Below are positions 8,631 through 16,676 of a stretch of 64,000 nt of DNA, in pieces. The notes below the pieces were generated by a model. It was given only the letters and a program-made list of their open reading frames with translations, ran no database searches and was not told where the DNA came from. The position numbers and the translations under genes are program-made. This stretch comes from Pontibacter ummariensis (GTDB lineage Bacteria > Bacteroidota > Bacteroidia > Cytophagales > Hymenobacteraceae): assembly GCF_900188175.1 (NCBI RefSeq), contig NZ_FZOQ01000022.1:28121-92120 (forward strand). Reading direction: 5' to 3'. Every line of letters begins with the position of its first letter. The stretch's first letter is position 1.

Positions 8631-9101
8631 TTAGAACGGGAGATCATCCGGCTCGTCGTTCTGGAAGCCAGATGCTCCGCCTTTGTTGGTAGCAGCGCCA
8701 CCGCCAAAGTTACCGCCTGCAGAAGAAGCAGACTCCTGGTAGTTACCGCCACCATTGCCGCCATTCTCACTACGGCCGCCTAACATGGTCATGTTGTCGG
8801 CTACAATTTCTGTGCTGTAGCGCTGGATGCCGTCTTTATCCTGGTAGTTGTTTGTTCGGATTCTACCTTCGATATAGACAGACTGTCCTTTTCTCAAATA
8901 CTTTTCAGCAACTTCGGCTAAGCCGCGCCACAACACAACGTTGTGCCACTCGGTCCTCTCCTGGCGCTGACCGCTTTTGTCTTTAAACGTTTCAGAAGTA
9001 GCGATAGGGAAGCGGGCTACTGCCACTCCACCCTCTAGGTGACGTACTTCAGGGTCTTTGCCTAGATTTCCGATCAGGATTACTTTGTTTACACTTGCCA
9101 T
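8631..9101 (-). CDS. ssb: single-stranded DNA-binding protein
   Basis: 156 residues. An N-terminal OB fold (residues 1-108) starts MASVNKVILIGNLGKDPEVR and contains TEWHNVVLWRGLAEVAEKYL. A Gly/Asn-rich linker leads to the acidic tip DEPDDLPF that binds repair and replication partners. It coats single-stranded DNA during replication and repair. It lies between mutY and gldE on the same strand. Confidence 0.96.
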   Translation of the reverse strand: MASVNKVILIGNLGKDPEVRHLEGGVAVARFPIATSETFKDKSGQRQERTEWHNVVLWRGLAEVAEKYLRKGQSVYIEGRIRTNNYQDKDGIQRYSTEIVADNMTMLGGRSENGGNGGGNYQESASSAGGNFGGGAATNKGGASGFQNDEPDDLPF

Positions 9102-9209
9102 GTCTTTTTTCGATAATATTTAAGTTAACTGGGCTACTCCAACAACCAAGCTGGAGGCAATATGGCTTACTAAAACAAATAATGCTTTACTAGCACAATT
9201 AGTTTCAGT

Positions 9210-10301
9210 CTATAAATGTACTGAAATTTTAGCATCTTTCATATAATTGTTTATCAAAATTGGCTTAGGCAGTTGCTCTATTTCTTCAACGTTAAAAGGG
9301 GCTAGTCTTGTTTCTTTTAGGACCTCTTCTTTTAGCGGCGACTCCAGTTTGATTTGATAGAAACGGGCTGTGATTTTCTGGTGGCTCAGAACATGCTTAT
9401 AGTCCTTTTGGGGAGGCTGCATAAGCGATTTATGTACTTCTAACCCGGCCTGCTGTAGCTCCTCAAGCAGTGTCTCCAGGACCAGGTCTTTGCTCTCGCT
9501 CTCATACAGGTAAAAGTCATAGAGGCCCTGCCAAATGTCACCCTCCAGCCGCTTACGGAGGTAGTACTGCCCTTGGTGCTGTAACACGAGGTAGTGGAAG
9601 TAACGCGGCCGGGCAGCCTTCGCTTTCGACTTTACCGGCAGCTCCTGCACCATGCCGTGGTTAAAGGCAAAGCAGCTTTGCTGCAAGGGGCAGAACAGGC
9701 AATCAGGCATAACCGGTGTGCACTGGATGGCCCCAAACTCCATGATGGCCTGGTTATAAGTATCAGGCGCATGGGCAGGAACCAACTCATCAGCGAGCTT
9801 TTGAAACACCTTGCGGGATGTCGGGGCGGCAATGTCATCGGCAATGCCAAAGACACGGGCCAATACCCGAAACACATTTCCATCCAATACGGCTACCTGC
9901 TCCTGAAAAGCAAAAGCTGCGATGGCTGCTGCTGTGTAGCTGCCCACTCCTTTTAGCTTGATCAGCTCGGTGTATGAGTCTGGAAACTTTCCGCCATACT
10001 GTTCTACCACTACCTGTGCCGTGTGGTGCATGTTGCGGGCGCGTGAGTAGTAGCCCAATCCCTGCCACAGGCGCAGGACCTCATCTTCCGGCGCGGCAGC
10101 CAGCTCCTCTACAGTAGGGTAAGCTGCTACAAACTTTTGATAGTAAGGGAGCCCCTGCGCCACGCGCGTTTGTTGCAGGATTACCTCCGAGAGCCAAATG
10201 TAATAGGGGTTAGTGGTATCGCGCCAGGGGAGGGGGCGCCTGTGCTGGCCGTACCAGCGGAGAAGGGGGTTAGCAAAATGCGCGTGTGCTGAAGTATCCA
10301 T
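9210..10301 (-). CDS. mutY: A/G-specific adenine glycosylase MutY
   Basis: 363 residues. It removes adenine mispaired with 8-oxoguanine. The catalytic Glu is in LSEVILQQTRV (about residue 39), the helix-hairpin-helix is LKGVGSYTAAAIAAF, and the catalytic Asp is in VLDGNVFRVLARV (Asp140). The [4Fe-4S] ligands fit C-x6-C-x2-C-x5-C (Cys194, 201, 204, 210). A C-terminal NUDIX-like 8-oxoG recognition domain follows. The length is normal. It is the first gene of the mutY-ssb-gldE-gldD run. Confidence 0.95.
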   Translation of the reverse strand: MDTSAHAHFANPLLRWYGQHRRPLPWRDTTNPYYIWLSEVILQQTRVAQGLPYYQKFVAAYPTVEELAAAPEDEVLRLWQGLGYYSRARNMHHTAQVVVEQYGGKFPDSYTELIKLKGVGSYTAAAIAAFAFQEQVAVLDGNVFRVLARVFGIADDIAAPTSRKVFQKLADELVPAHAPDTYNQAIMEFGAIQCTPVMPDCLFCPLQQSCFAFNHGMVQELPVKSKAKAARPRYFHYLVLQHQGQYYLRKRLEGDIWQGLYDFYLYESESKDLVLETLLEELQQAGLEVHKSLMQPPQKDYKHVLSHQKITARFYQIKLESPLKEEVLKETRLAPFNVEEIEQLPKPILINNYMKDAKISVHL

Positions 10302-10639
10302 AGGAAAAGTAAAAATACGAACCCTCTAAGAAAGGGAGAACAAATCAAAGAAAGCGATTGTTTATTGATGTGGCAACAGTGATTAGGCTTGGAAAGCTCC
10401 GAAATATTTGTGCGGGATGTGCGTTGAAAGGGAGTTCGTCGGGTTTAGGCACGGCACTTGCACTGCTTTAAAGTGGCAAATGAGACACTGGGGAGCACGT
10501 AATAATTTAGCAGCAAAGCTTTTACTTATCGAAAAGTAAAACTACCTTTGTGCCCCGAAAATCAGATAGTTGAAGGTGCTTTCTGATTGATTATAGTTGA
10601 AAGTTATCTTATTATTTAAATTTATAAAAAACTAAGAAA
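10302..10639. other. divergent intergenic region between mutY and the HU gene
   Basis: 338 nt with no credible ORF. It holds the HU promoter box near 10543. On the mutY side only a weak TATTTTTA-like match is visible. Confidence 0.5.
10543..10550 (+). promoter_or_regulatory. Bacteroidota -7 box TACCTTTG upstream of the HU gene
   Basis: Exact match to TAnnTTTG, 90 nt upstream of the GTG start. The -33 element is poor (TTTA at about 10520). Confidence 0.5.
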
Positions 10640-10945
10640 GTGACTAAAGCAGAAGTAATATCAGAAATTGCTGATAAGACAGGGATCGAGAAGGCAGATG
10701 TTCAGGCCACAATTGAGGCTTTCTTCAAAGTGGTGAAAGATTCTATGGCCGACGGTAACAATATCTACGTGAGAGGTTTTGGTAGCTTTGTGAACAAGAA
10801 GCGTGCGAAGAAAGTAGCTCGTAACATTTCTAAGAACACATCTATCATCATCGACGAGCACTTCATCCCAAGCTTCAAACCATCTAAGACCTTCATCCAG
10901 AAGATCAAAAACAGCAAGAAAATTCAGGAAGTAGCACATTCTTAA
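10640..10945 (+). CDS. HU/IHF-family DNA-binding protein
   Basis: 101 residues from a GTG start (MTKAEVISEIADKTGIEKAD). This is the classic HU/IHF fold: N-terminal helices, the core IYVRGFGSFVNKKRAKKVAR, a DNA-bending arm, and a C-terminal IPSFKPSKTFIQKIK. It is a nucleoid protein that bends DNA. It starts a plus-strand run with the TPR protein, the COX24-like peptide and ribonuclease E/G, though the TPR gene has its own promoter-like box. Confidence 0.93.
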   Translation: MTKAEVISEIADKTGIEKADVQATIEAFFKVVKDSMADGNNIYVRGFGSFVNKKRAKKVARNISKNTSIIIDEHFIPSFKPSKTFIQKIKNSKKIQEVAHS

Positions 10946-10952
10946 TTTTTTG

Positions 10953-10960
10953 TATCTTTG
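10953..10960 (+). promoter_or_regulatory. -7 box TATCTTTG upstream of the TPR gene
   Basis: Exact TAnnTTTG match beginning 8 nt after the HU stop, 48 nt before the ATG at 11008. No good -33 element is visible. Confidence 0.45.
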
Positions 10961-11007
10961 CTGATCTAAATTGTTTTAACTCAAACACAATCATTTAGGT
11001 AAAAAGA

Positions 11008-11874
11008 ATGTCACGGTCTCAAATATTGATAGTTGTTGTAGCAATCGCTTTGGCGGCCGGCATATTCTTTTTGCCTAAAGTGGTTGTAAACGAGGAGGAC
11101 AAAGAGAATTTCGCCAAAGCCGAGACCACAGCCGGTACCCCGGAAGGCCACTCGGAGGATGACGGCCACAACCATGGTGCGGAGGCAGGTGCTGCCGCTG
11201 ATGCCCATGCGACGGCAACCCCAGAGCAGCTAATGGCATTGGCAACGGCTCGTGCCAAGTACAATAAAGCGACCGATGCCCAAACGCGCGCTCGTTTTGC
11301 CTCAGAACTGGCAGCGGCTTATTCTACGGCAAGCAAGTACGACAGCGCCGGTTACTTCTACGAAATCGCAGCAGAAACGCGCGGAGGAGAGAAAAGCTAT
11401 AGACAAGCCGGAGACGCCTACTATGAGGCTTTCTCTTTTGCAGCCACACAGGAACGCGCCAATGAACTGGGGTCCAAAGCACGTAGCATGTATGAGCAGG
11501 TGCTGAAGAATAATCCTTCGGACCTGGACGCGAAGACAAACCTGGCCATGACGTATGTGGCCACTACAAACCCAATGCAGGGCATCATGCTGTTGCGTGA
11601 GGTAATTGCGGCAGATCCTAATAACGAAAAGGCGCTGTTTAACCTGGGCATTCTCTCGATGCAGTCAGGCCAGTACGACAAGGCAGTGGAGCGCTTCGAG
11701 AAGCTGGTAGCTGTTAACCCGCAACACGTAGAAGGAACCTTCTATTGGGCAGTGGCGTTGGCAGAGACAGGGCAGGCAGAGGACGCGAAAGCCTTATTTA
11801 ACAAGGTAAAAGGCATGAGCAAGGATCCTGCACTGGCAGCTTCCGTAGACGAGTACCTGGCGAAACTTAATTAA
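11008..11874 (+). CDS. membrane-anchored tetratricopeptide repeat protein
   Basis: 288 residues. One N-terminal membrane anchor (residues about 5-24) is followed by a low-complexity linker rich in Glu, His, Gly and Ala (GHSEDDGHNHGAEAG). TPR-type helices then run from about residue 75 to the end, including AKTNLAMTYVATTNPMQGI, EKALFNLGILSMQSGQYDKA and HVEGTFYWAVALAETGQ. TPRs mediate protein contacts; the partner is unknown. It lies between HU and the COX24-like/rng genes, a neighbourhood I believe is conserved in Bacteroidota. Confidence 0.85.
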   Translation: MSRSQILIVVVAIALAAGIFFLPKVVVNEEDKENFAKAETTAGTPEGHSEDDGHNHGAEAGAAADAHATATPEQLMALATARAKYNKATDAQTRARFASELAAAYSTASKYDSAGYFYEIAAETRGGEKSYRQAGDAYYEAFSFAATQERANELGSKARSMYEQVLKNNPSDLDAKTNLAMTYVATTNPMQGIMLLREVIAADPNNEKALFNLGILSMQSGQYDKAVERFEKLVAVNPQHVEGTFYWAVALAETGQAEDAKALFNKVKGMSKDPALAASVDEYLAKLN

Positions 11875-11913
11875 CGAATTAAAGAAATCATCCATATTTA
11901 AAATTTCAAGACT

Positions 11914-12003
11914 ATGCCTTGCGGAAAGAAAAGAAAAAGACATAAGATCGCTACGCACAAGAGAAAGAAGCGCCTAAGAAAAAACAGACATAAGAAGAAG
12001 TAA
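11914..12003 (+). CDS. AURKAIP1/COX24 (mS38-like) domain small protein
   Basis: 29-residue, very basic peptide starting MPCGKKRKRHKIATHKRKK and ending RKNRHKKK. It matches the short Bacteroidota proteins carrying the COX24/AURKAIP1 C-terminal domain, homologous to mitochondrial small-subunit protein mS38. A ribosome-associated role is likely by homology but is not shown here. It lies 39 nt after the TPR gene and 83 nt before rng, so it is probably cotranscribed with translation and RNA-processing functions. Confidence 0.88.
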   Translation: MPCGKKRKRHKIATHKRKKRLRKNRHKKK

Positions 12004-12024
12004 TTTCTTCTATGTTTAAGTAAG

Positions 12025-12053
12025 GCCCATTTTGCAGCGCAAAGTGGGCTTTG
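12025..12053 (+). terminator. hairpin between the COX24-like gene and rng
   Basis: GCCCATTTTGC (12025-12035) pairs with GCAAAGTGGGC (12039-12049), with one G-T wobble and a 3-nt loop, followed by TTTGG. The short T tract suggests an attenuator or partial terminator, or a processing site, upstream of rng. Confidence 0.5.
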
Positions 12054-12086
12054 GTCTTATACATCCAACTAACCATTTGAGAGAAA

Positions 12087-13679
12087 TTGAGTAACGAACT
12101 GATTATCAATTCTACTCAAGATGGGGATCGCATTGCACTTATACAGGATAAAAGGCTAGTAGAGTATCACTTCGAGTCGAAAGACACGGACTACATAGTA
12201 GGTGATATTTTTCTGGGCACTGTAAAAAAAGTAATGCCTGGCCTAAACGCCGCTTTTATTGACATTGGCTACCAGAAGGATGCATTTCTGCATTACCATG
12301 ACTTGGGGGCCAATGTCAGAACGCTGAATAAGTACGTAAAAGCAGCGCAAACACAGAAGAACGCTTCACCAAAGCTCAACCAGATCAAGTTTGAGCCTGA
12401 GATAGATAAGCTCGGTAAAATAGCGGATGTCCTCAAAAAAGGGCAGCAGCTGTTAGTGCAGATCGTTAAAGAGCCTATTTCTACTAAAGGCCCGCGCCTT
12501 TCCTGCGAGATATCGCTGGCTGGCCGATACCTGGTACTCGTGCCGTTTTCCAATACGGTAAGTGTATCCAAGAAAATCGTCAGCAAAGAAGAGCGCACGC
12601 GCCTTAAGCGACTGATTACCTCTATCAAGCCAGAGAACTTTGGCGTGATTATCAGGACAGTGGCCGAAGGGCGTGACGTGGCAGAGCTCGACAGAGACCT
12701 GCGCACGATGGTTGAAAACTGGGAAGAGGGCTTTAAAACCCTTCGAATCGCAAAGCCAACAGATAAGATTATTGGTGAGCTGAATCGTTCTTCTTCCATC
12801 TTGAGGGATTTATTAAACGAGAGCTTTGACAGCATCGTGGTGGACGACACCCACCTTTATGATGAGATCAAAGCCTACATCGGCAGTATTGCTCCAGACA
12901 AGTTAAAGATACTGAAGCATTACACCGGTAAAACCAAGACCTTTGAACACTTCCACGTTGAGAAACAACTAAAGGCAGCCTTCGGCAAAACAGTGACCAT
13001 ACCAGGTGGCGGATACCTGGTAATTGAGCACACCGAGGCCCTGCATGTGATCGACGTAAACAGTGGGAATAAATCTAATACCGAAACCGATCAGGAGGCA
13101 ACCGCACTGAACGTAAACATGATGGCAGCCAGAGAAGTGGCCCGTCAGTTGCGCCTCCGGGATATAGGTGGTATCATAGTAGTAGACTTCATCGATATGA
13201 AGTCGCCCGAAAACCGCCAGAAAGTTTACGAGGTTGTTAAGGAGGAAATGAAGAGAGACCGATCCAAGTCTACAGTACTCCCAATCTCGAAATTCGGCCT
13301 GATGCAGATCACCCGACAGCGTGTAAGGCCAGAGCAAAACATTGTAACCGGGGAAGTTTGCCCCACCTGCAACGGCACCGGTAAAATTACTGCCAGTATA
13401 CTGGTAACAGATGAAATTGAGGCAGCGGTAGACGACCTGCTGACCAGCCATAACCACAAGAGCCTGACCCTGTACTTGCACCCTTTCCTGTACTCTTATT
13501 ACACGAAGGGAATGGTATCGAGGCAGATGAAGTGGTTCTTCAAGTACTTTAAATGGGTAAGCCTGGTAAAGGATACCTCGCTAGGCATCATGGACTTTAA
13601 AGTGATGGACGACCGGGGCGAAGAGATTGAACTACGTGCGGCGTTAGCAGACGTTCCCGTGGTAGCAGATGAAGCTTAA
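12087..13679 (+). CDS. rng: ribonuclease E/G family endoribonuclease
   Basis: 530 residues from a TTG start (MSNELIINSTQDGDRIALIQ). An S1-like domain (residues about 38-130, DIFLGTVKKVMPGLNAAFID) precedes the catalytic core. The metal-binding region is EALHVIDVNSG and IVVDFIDMKSPENR. The zinc link CPTCNGTG (about residue 426) is present and the C-terminal small domain is intact. There is no long RNase E scaffold tail, so the length is closer to RNase G. It probably performs 16S rRNA 5' maturation and mRNA decay. Confidence 0.93.
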   Translation: MSNELIINSTQDGDRIALIQDKRLVEYHFESKDTDYIVGDIFLGTVKKVMPGLNAAFIDIGYQKDAFLHYHDLGANVRTLNKYVKAAQTQKNASPKLNQIKFEPEIDKLGKIADVLKKGQQLLVQIVKEPISTKGPRLSCEISLAGRYLVLVPFSNTVSVSKKIVSKEERTRLKRLITSIKPENFGVIIRTVAEGRDVAELDRDLRTMVENWEEGFKTLRIAKPTDKIIGELNRSSSILRDLLNESFDSIVVDDTHLYDEIKAYIGSIAPDKLKILKHYTGKTKTFEHFHVEKQLKAAFGKTVTIPGGGYLVIEHTEALHVIDVNSGNKSNTETDQEATALNVNMMAAREVARQLRLRDIGGIIVVDFIDMKSPENRQKVYEVVKEEMKRDRSKSTVLPISKFGLMQITRQRVRPEQNIVTGEVCPTCNGTGKITASILVTDEIEAAVDDLLTSHNHKSLTLYLHPFLYSYYTKGMVSRQMKWFFKYFKWVSLVKDTSLGIMDFKVMDDRGEEIELRAALADVPVVADEA

Positions 13680-13688
13680 CATATAAAA

Positions 13689-13733
13689 AACAGAAAAAGC
13701 CGCTGTCATTTTATGGCAGCGGCTTTTTCTGTT
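13689..13733. terminator. bidirectional terminator between rng and the outer-membrane barrel gene
   Basis: A long stem reads AACAGAAAAAGCCGCTG and its complement CAGCGGCTTTTTCTGTT around a small loop, with T/A tracts on both sides. It serves the convergent genes ending at 13679 and 13757. Confidence 0.88.
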
Positions 13734-13756
13734 AAAGTGCTGGTCTGTTTACCCCC

Positions 13757-14428
13757 TTAAAACTTCACGCCGAAGTCAAGGGAAACGCTGTTGTTTTTAA
13801 GCGAAACGTTCTTGTCACTGAACTGCTCTTCATAATAGTCGTCTATATCAGTAAGGCCACGATGGTAGGTAAGGCCACCGAAAAGCTTCGTGCTCTCACC
13901 TATCTGGAACTCAACACCCCCTCCTAATAGGACGTCTGCTTCAAAAATGTTGAAGCGCTTCAGTACTCTCTCACCGTTTATTACTTTTTTATCGTTTACC
14001 TGTGCGGCTACTTTAGTGTTCAGCGAGCCACCTACCTGGAAGTAGGCAAGCGTGCCTGGGGCTATTTCGTTCGTGAAAAGCTTAAGAGTGAGCGGCACCT
14101 CGATGTACTGTAAGGCAATATCGTCTTTTCCTCTGGTAGTTACGGTGGAACCGCTGCCATCTGCACGAGTATAGTTGTAGGAGACCTCGCCGCCTTTGCC
14201 CCGGTATATCACGCCTGTGCTGAAGGCATAGTTTTGAGAAAAAAAGTAATCGGCAATTACTCCTACCCCTAAGTACAGGTTATTGCTCTCTTTCTCAAGA
14301 TTGTACCTGTCCTCGGCTATAAAACGATTGCCGGCAATAGTGGGCGACGCCATTAGCCCGATCTCAATTTGTGCACTCGCTGAAAACCCGAAGACCAGGA
14401 ACAGCATAAGGAGTGATAGTTTTTTCAT
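13757..14428 (-). CDS. outer-membrane beta-barrel (porin-family) protein
   Basis: 223 residues with a clear signal peptide (MKKLSLLMLFLVFGFSASAQ, cleavage after about residue 19). The remainder alternates hydrophobic and polar residues and ends with an aromatic residue (SVSLDFGVKF), as expected of an outer-membrane barrel of the PorT/OMP_b-brl_2 type common in Bacteroidota. The ligand and function are unknown. It is similar in size and layout to the barrel at 39583-40254. Confidence 0.8.
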   Translation of the reverse strand: MKKLSLLMLFLVFGFSASAQIEIGLMASPTIAGNRFIAEDRYNLEKESNNLYLGVGVIADYFFSQNYAFSTGVIYRGKGGEVSYNYTRADGSGSTVTTRGKDDIALQYIEVPLTLKLFTNEIAPGTLAYFQVGGSLNTKVAAQVNDKKVINGERVLKRFNIFEADVLLGGGVEFQIGESTKLFGGLTYHRGLTDIDDYYEEQFSDKNVSLKNNSVSLDFGVKF

Positions 14429-14476
14429 AAAGTAGTTTAATTACGCTTAGTGTTACCCTAATACGACGGAACACCC

Positions 14477-14484
14477 TATTTTTG
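14477..14484 (+). promoter_or_regulatory. -7 box TATTTTTG upstream of gldB
   Basis: Exact TAnnTTTG match, 18 nt upstream of the gldB ATG, so the mRNA leader would be very short. Confidence 0.5.
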
Positions 14485-14501
14485 TACAAAGATATGAAAC
14501 A

Positions 14502-15503
14502 ATGTATTATAGATTATTCTTACTAGTAACCTTGCTTTTTGCTTTTGGTTGTGGAAACGAAAGCTGTGAGTTGCCGGAGGAAATTGCAGAAGTGCCTGTT
14601 GATGTGGAGGTTCAGCGGATGGAGGTGCCTTTTTTTGCTGCGGACTCGAAGCAGGAGATTGCCGCTTTTTTGGCCGCTAACCCTCTTTTTGCTGAAAGAT
14701 ACTTGCAACTTTCCGGAGAAGTTTCTGACTCGGCCGCTATAACTCCTTTATACGAGCTGGCTACAAATGAGGCCTTAGATTCTTTGGTGCAGCAAGCGGT
14801 GGAACGATTCGAGGAGATGGAACAGGAAGAGCAAATACTGGAGAATGCCTTTAAGGTGATCAAATACCATTACCCTGATTACCATGTGCCGGAGGTGAAG
14901 ACCTTTGTAACAGGCCTGGGAACCTTAGGCAATGACCTGTTTATCTCTGACAGCCTGATCGTGTTCGGGCTGGATTACTTTATTGGGAAGAACGCAAAGT
15001 ACCGGCCGCAGGTGTATGAGTACATCCTGGAGCGCTATGACCGGGAGTACATGGTGCCGGCGGCTATGCTGCTGCTCTCCAACCGCTTTAACCAAGTGAA
15101 CAACGCAGACAGAACGCTGCTAGGGGAGATGATTAGTGCAGGGAAAGCCTACTACTTTGTACAGTCTGTGCTGCCCTGTGCCCCAGATTCTTTGATCATA
15201 GGATATTCGGAGCAGGAAATCGCTGATATTTTTCATAACGAGGGCCGGATCTGGGCGCACTTTATCGAAAAGGAGTTGCTTTATGAAAAGAGCCCCTTTC
15301 TGGTAAATAAGTACATCGGGGAGCGACCTAATACCCCGGAGATTGATGCGAGTGCTCCCGGGCGGCTTGGTACCTGGGTAGGTTGGCAGATTGTGCGCAA
15401 GTACATGGAGCGCAACCCTGAAGTAACCCTGCCGGAGTTAATGGCCGAGACAGACTACCGCAAGATCTTTAATGAGTCGAGGTATAAACCAGAAAAGCGC
15501 TAA
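14502..15503 (+). CDS. gldB: gliding motility lipoprotein GldB
   Basis: 333 residues with a lipoprotein signal (LLFAFGC, Cys17). The C-terminal region PGRLGTWVGWQIVRKYMERN and the mid-protein VTGLGTLGNDLFIS match the GldB family, which has a metallopeptidase-like fold. GldB is needed for gliding motility and acts with the Gld envelope machinery. The usual partner gldC is not adjacent, and the gene lies about 7 kb from gldD/gldE. It converges on the glycosyltransferase, with only 6 nt between the stops. Confidence 0.9.
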   Translation: MYYRLFLLVTLLFAFGCGNESCELPEEIAEVPVDVEVQRMEVPFFAADSKQEIAAFLAANPLFAERYLQLSGEVSDSAAITPLYELATNEALDSLVQQAVERFEEMEQEEQILENAFKVIKYHYPDYHVPEVKTFVTGLGTLGNDLFISDSLIVFGLDYFIGKNAKYRPQVYEYILERYDREYMVPAAMLLLSNRFNQVNNADRTLLGEMISAGKAYYFVQSVLPCAPDSLIIGYSEQEIADIFHNEGRIWAHFIEKELLYEKSPFLVNKYIGERPNTPEIDASAPGRLGTWVGWQIVRKYMERNPEVTLPELMAETDYRKIFNESRYKPEKR

Positions 15504-15509
15504 CAAGCG

Positions 15510-16676
15510 TTAGGGCTGCTCTATGTAGTCTAGGAACCTCTGGCTGAGGATAGCCCTTGCAAATTCTGTTTTGGCTAGTTCCCGGGCCTGGTGCTGTGCC
15601 TTTACGAGCAGGCAGGGCTGTGCTAAGTACGGTTTTAGTTGCTGTACAAATGAAGCCGGCTCCTGGGGATCAGCATAAAAGCCGCACCCGTGCTCTTCTA
15701 CCATTTCCTTCAGCCAGCCCTTTGTGTTGACGATAGTCAGTTTGGCAGCCGCCAGGGAATCGAAAAACTTGTTCGGGCTGTTTGTTTCCAGGATGGGGAA
15801 CGGTGCAAAAGAAGTATAGGTGGCATGTGCTGAAGACAGCAGCTCCCGTATCTCCATTTTGTTCAGGTAGCCCAGCCAAGTGATGTTGTGCAGTCCCAGA
15901 GCCTGTGCTTTTTCCTTCAGCCGGTCTTCCATTGCCCCCTCACCGGCTATGAGGAACTGTACCTGGGGCAAGTGGTGTTGCAGGCAGGCCTGTGCCACAT
16001 CCAGTAGGTACTCCAGGTGGTTCGCCAGTCCAATCGCTCCCGTGTAGCAAACGACAAAGGGCTCCTCCAGCGAGTGCCGTAAAGGGCTTTTACTCGTGAA
16101 GAAACTGCAGTCTGCCATGTTGGGTATAACAGCAACCTTTCCCGGAGAGACATATGGCCTTACCCCTCTGGCCATTCCCGGCGATAACGCCACTACTTTT
16201 TCAGCCTGCTTGTAAATGTAGCGTTCAAAAGTGTAGAGGAGGCGTTGCAGGAGCTTGTTCCGGATGAAGCCAAGCTGCACAGGGCCCTCCGGCCACAGGT
16301 CCCGCACCTCAAAATAGTAAGGAGTACCCTTCAGTTTCTTTACCGCAAGCGCTACCAGCCCCACGGTTAAAGGGGTGGAGGTAATATAGCACAAGTCTAC
16401 CCCCTTTACCTTCAAAGCTAACCAAATGCTTTGGAGAGTGTATCTGAGAAAAGCCAGGACACGCCGGCTGAAGCCAAAGTTGTTCGAGTAGGGGATGGGC
16501 AGGTAGTGCACTTTAATACCTTCCACACAGGCAGTATAGTAGCTATCGCCCTCATAGGCTGTGATCATTTCCACCTGGTGCCCTGCCTGTACCAGTGCTT
16601 TAGAGAGGTAGTAAGAGCGCAGGCCGCCTCCCTGTTCCGGTGTCCGGAAATATTGGTGAATGTACAGGATCTTCAT
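15510..16676 (-). CDS. glycosyltransferase family 4 protein
   Basis: 388 residues with the GT-B layout. N-terminal motifs are LYIHQYFRTPEQGGGLRSYY and SPGMARGVRPYV; the C-terminal donor-binding part is FVVCYTGAIGLANHLEYLLD, LIAGEGAMEDRL, then FPILETNSPNKFFDSLAA. It resembles WcaI/WbuB-type transferases that add sugars to envelope polysaccharides. Its ATG overlaps the asnB stop (ATGA, 16676-16673), so the two genes are translationally coupled. The sugar and acceptor are not predictable. Confidence 0.88.
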   Translation of the reverse strand: MKILYIHQYFRTPEQGGGLRSYYLSKALVQAGHQVEMITAYEGDSYYTACVEGIKVHYLPIPYSNNFGFSRRVLAFLRYTLQSIWLALKVKGVDLCYITSTPLTVGLVALAVKKLKGTPYYFEVRDLWPEGPVQLGFIRNKLLQRLLYTFERYIYKQAEKVVALSPGMARGVRPYVSPGKVAVIPNMADCSFFTSKSPLRHSLEEPFVVCYTGAIGLANHLEYLLDVAQACLQHHLPQVQFLIAGEGAMEDRLKEKAQALGLHNITWLGYLNKMEIRELLSSAHATYTSFAPFPILETNSPNKFFDSLAAAKLTIVNTKGWLKEMVEEHGCGFYADPQEPASFVQQLKPYLAQPCLLVKAQHQARELAKTEFARAILSQRFLDYIEQP

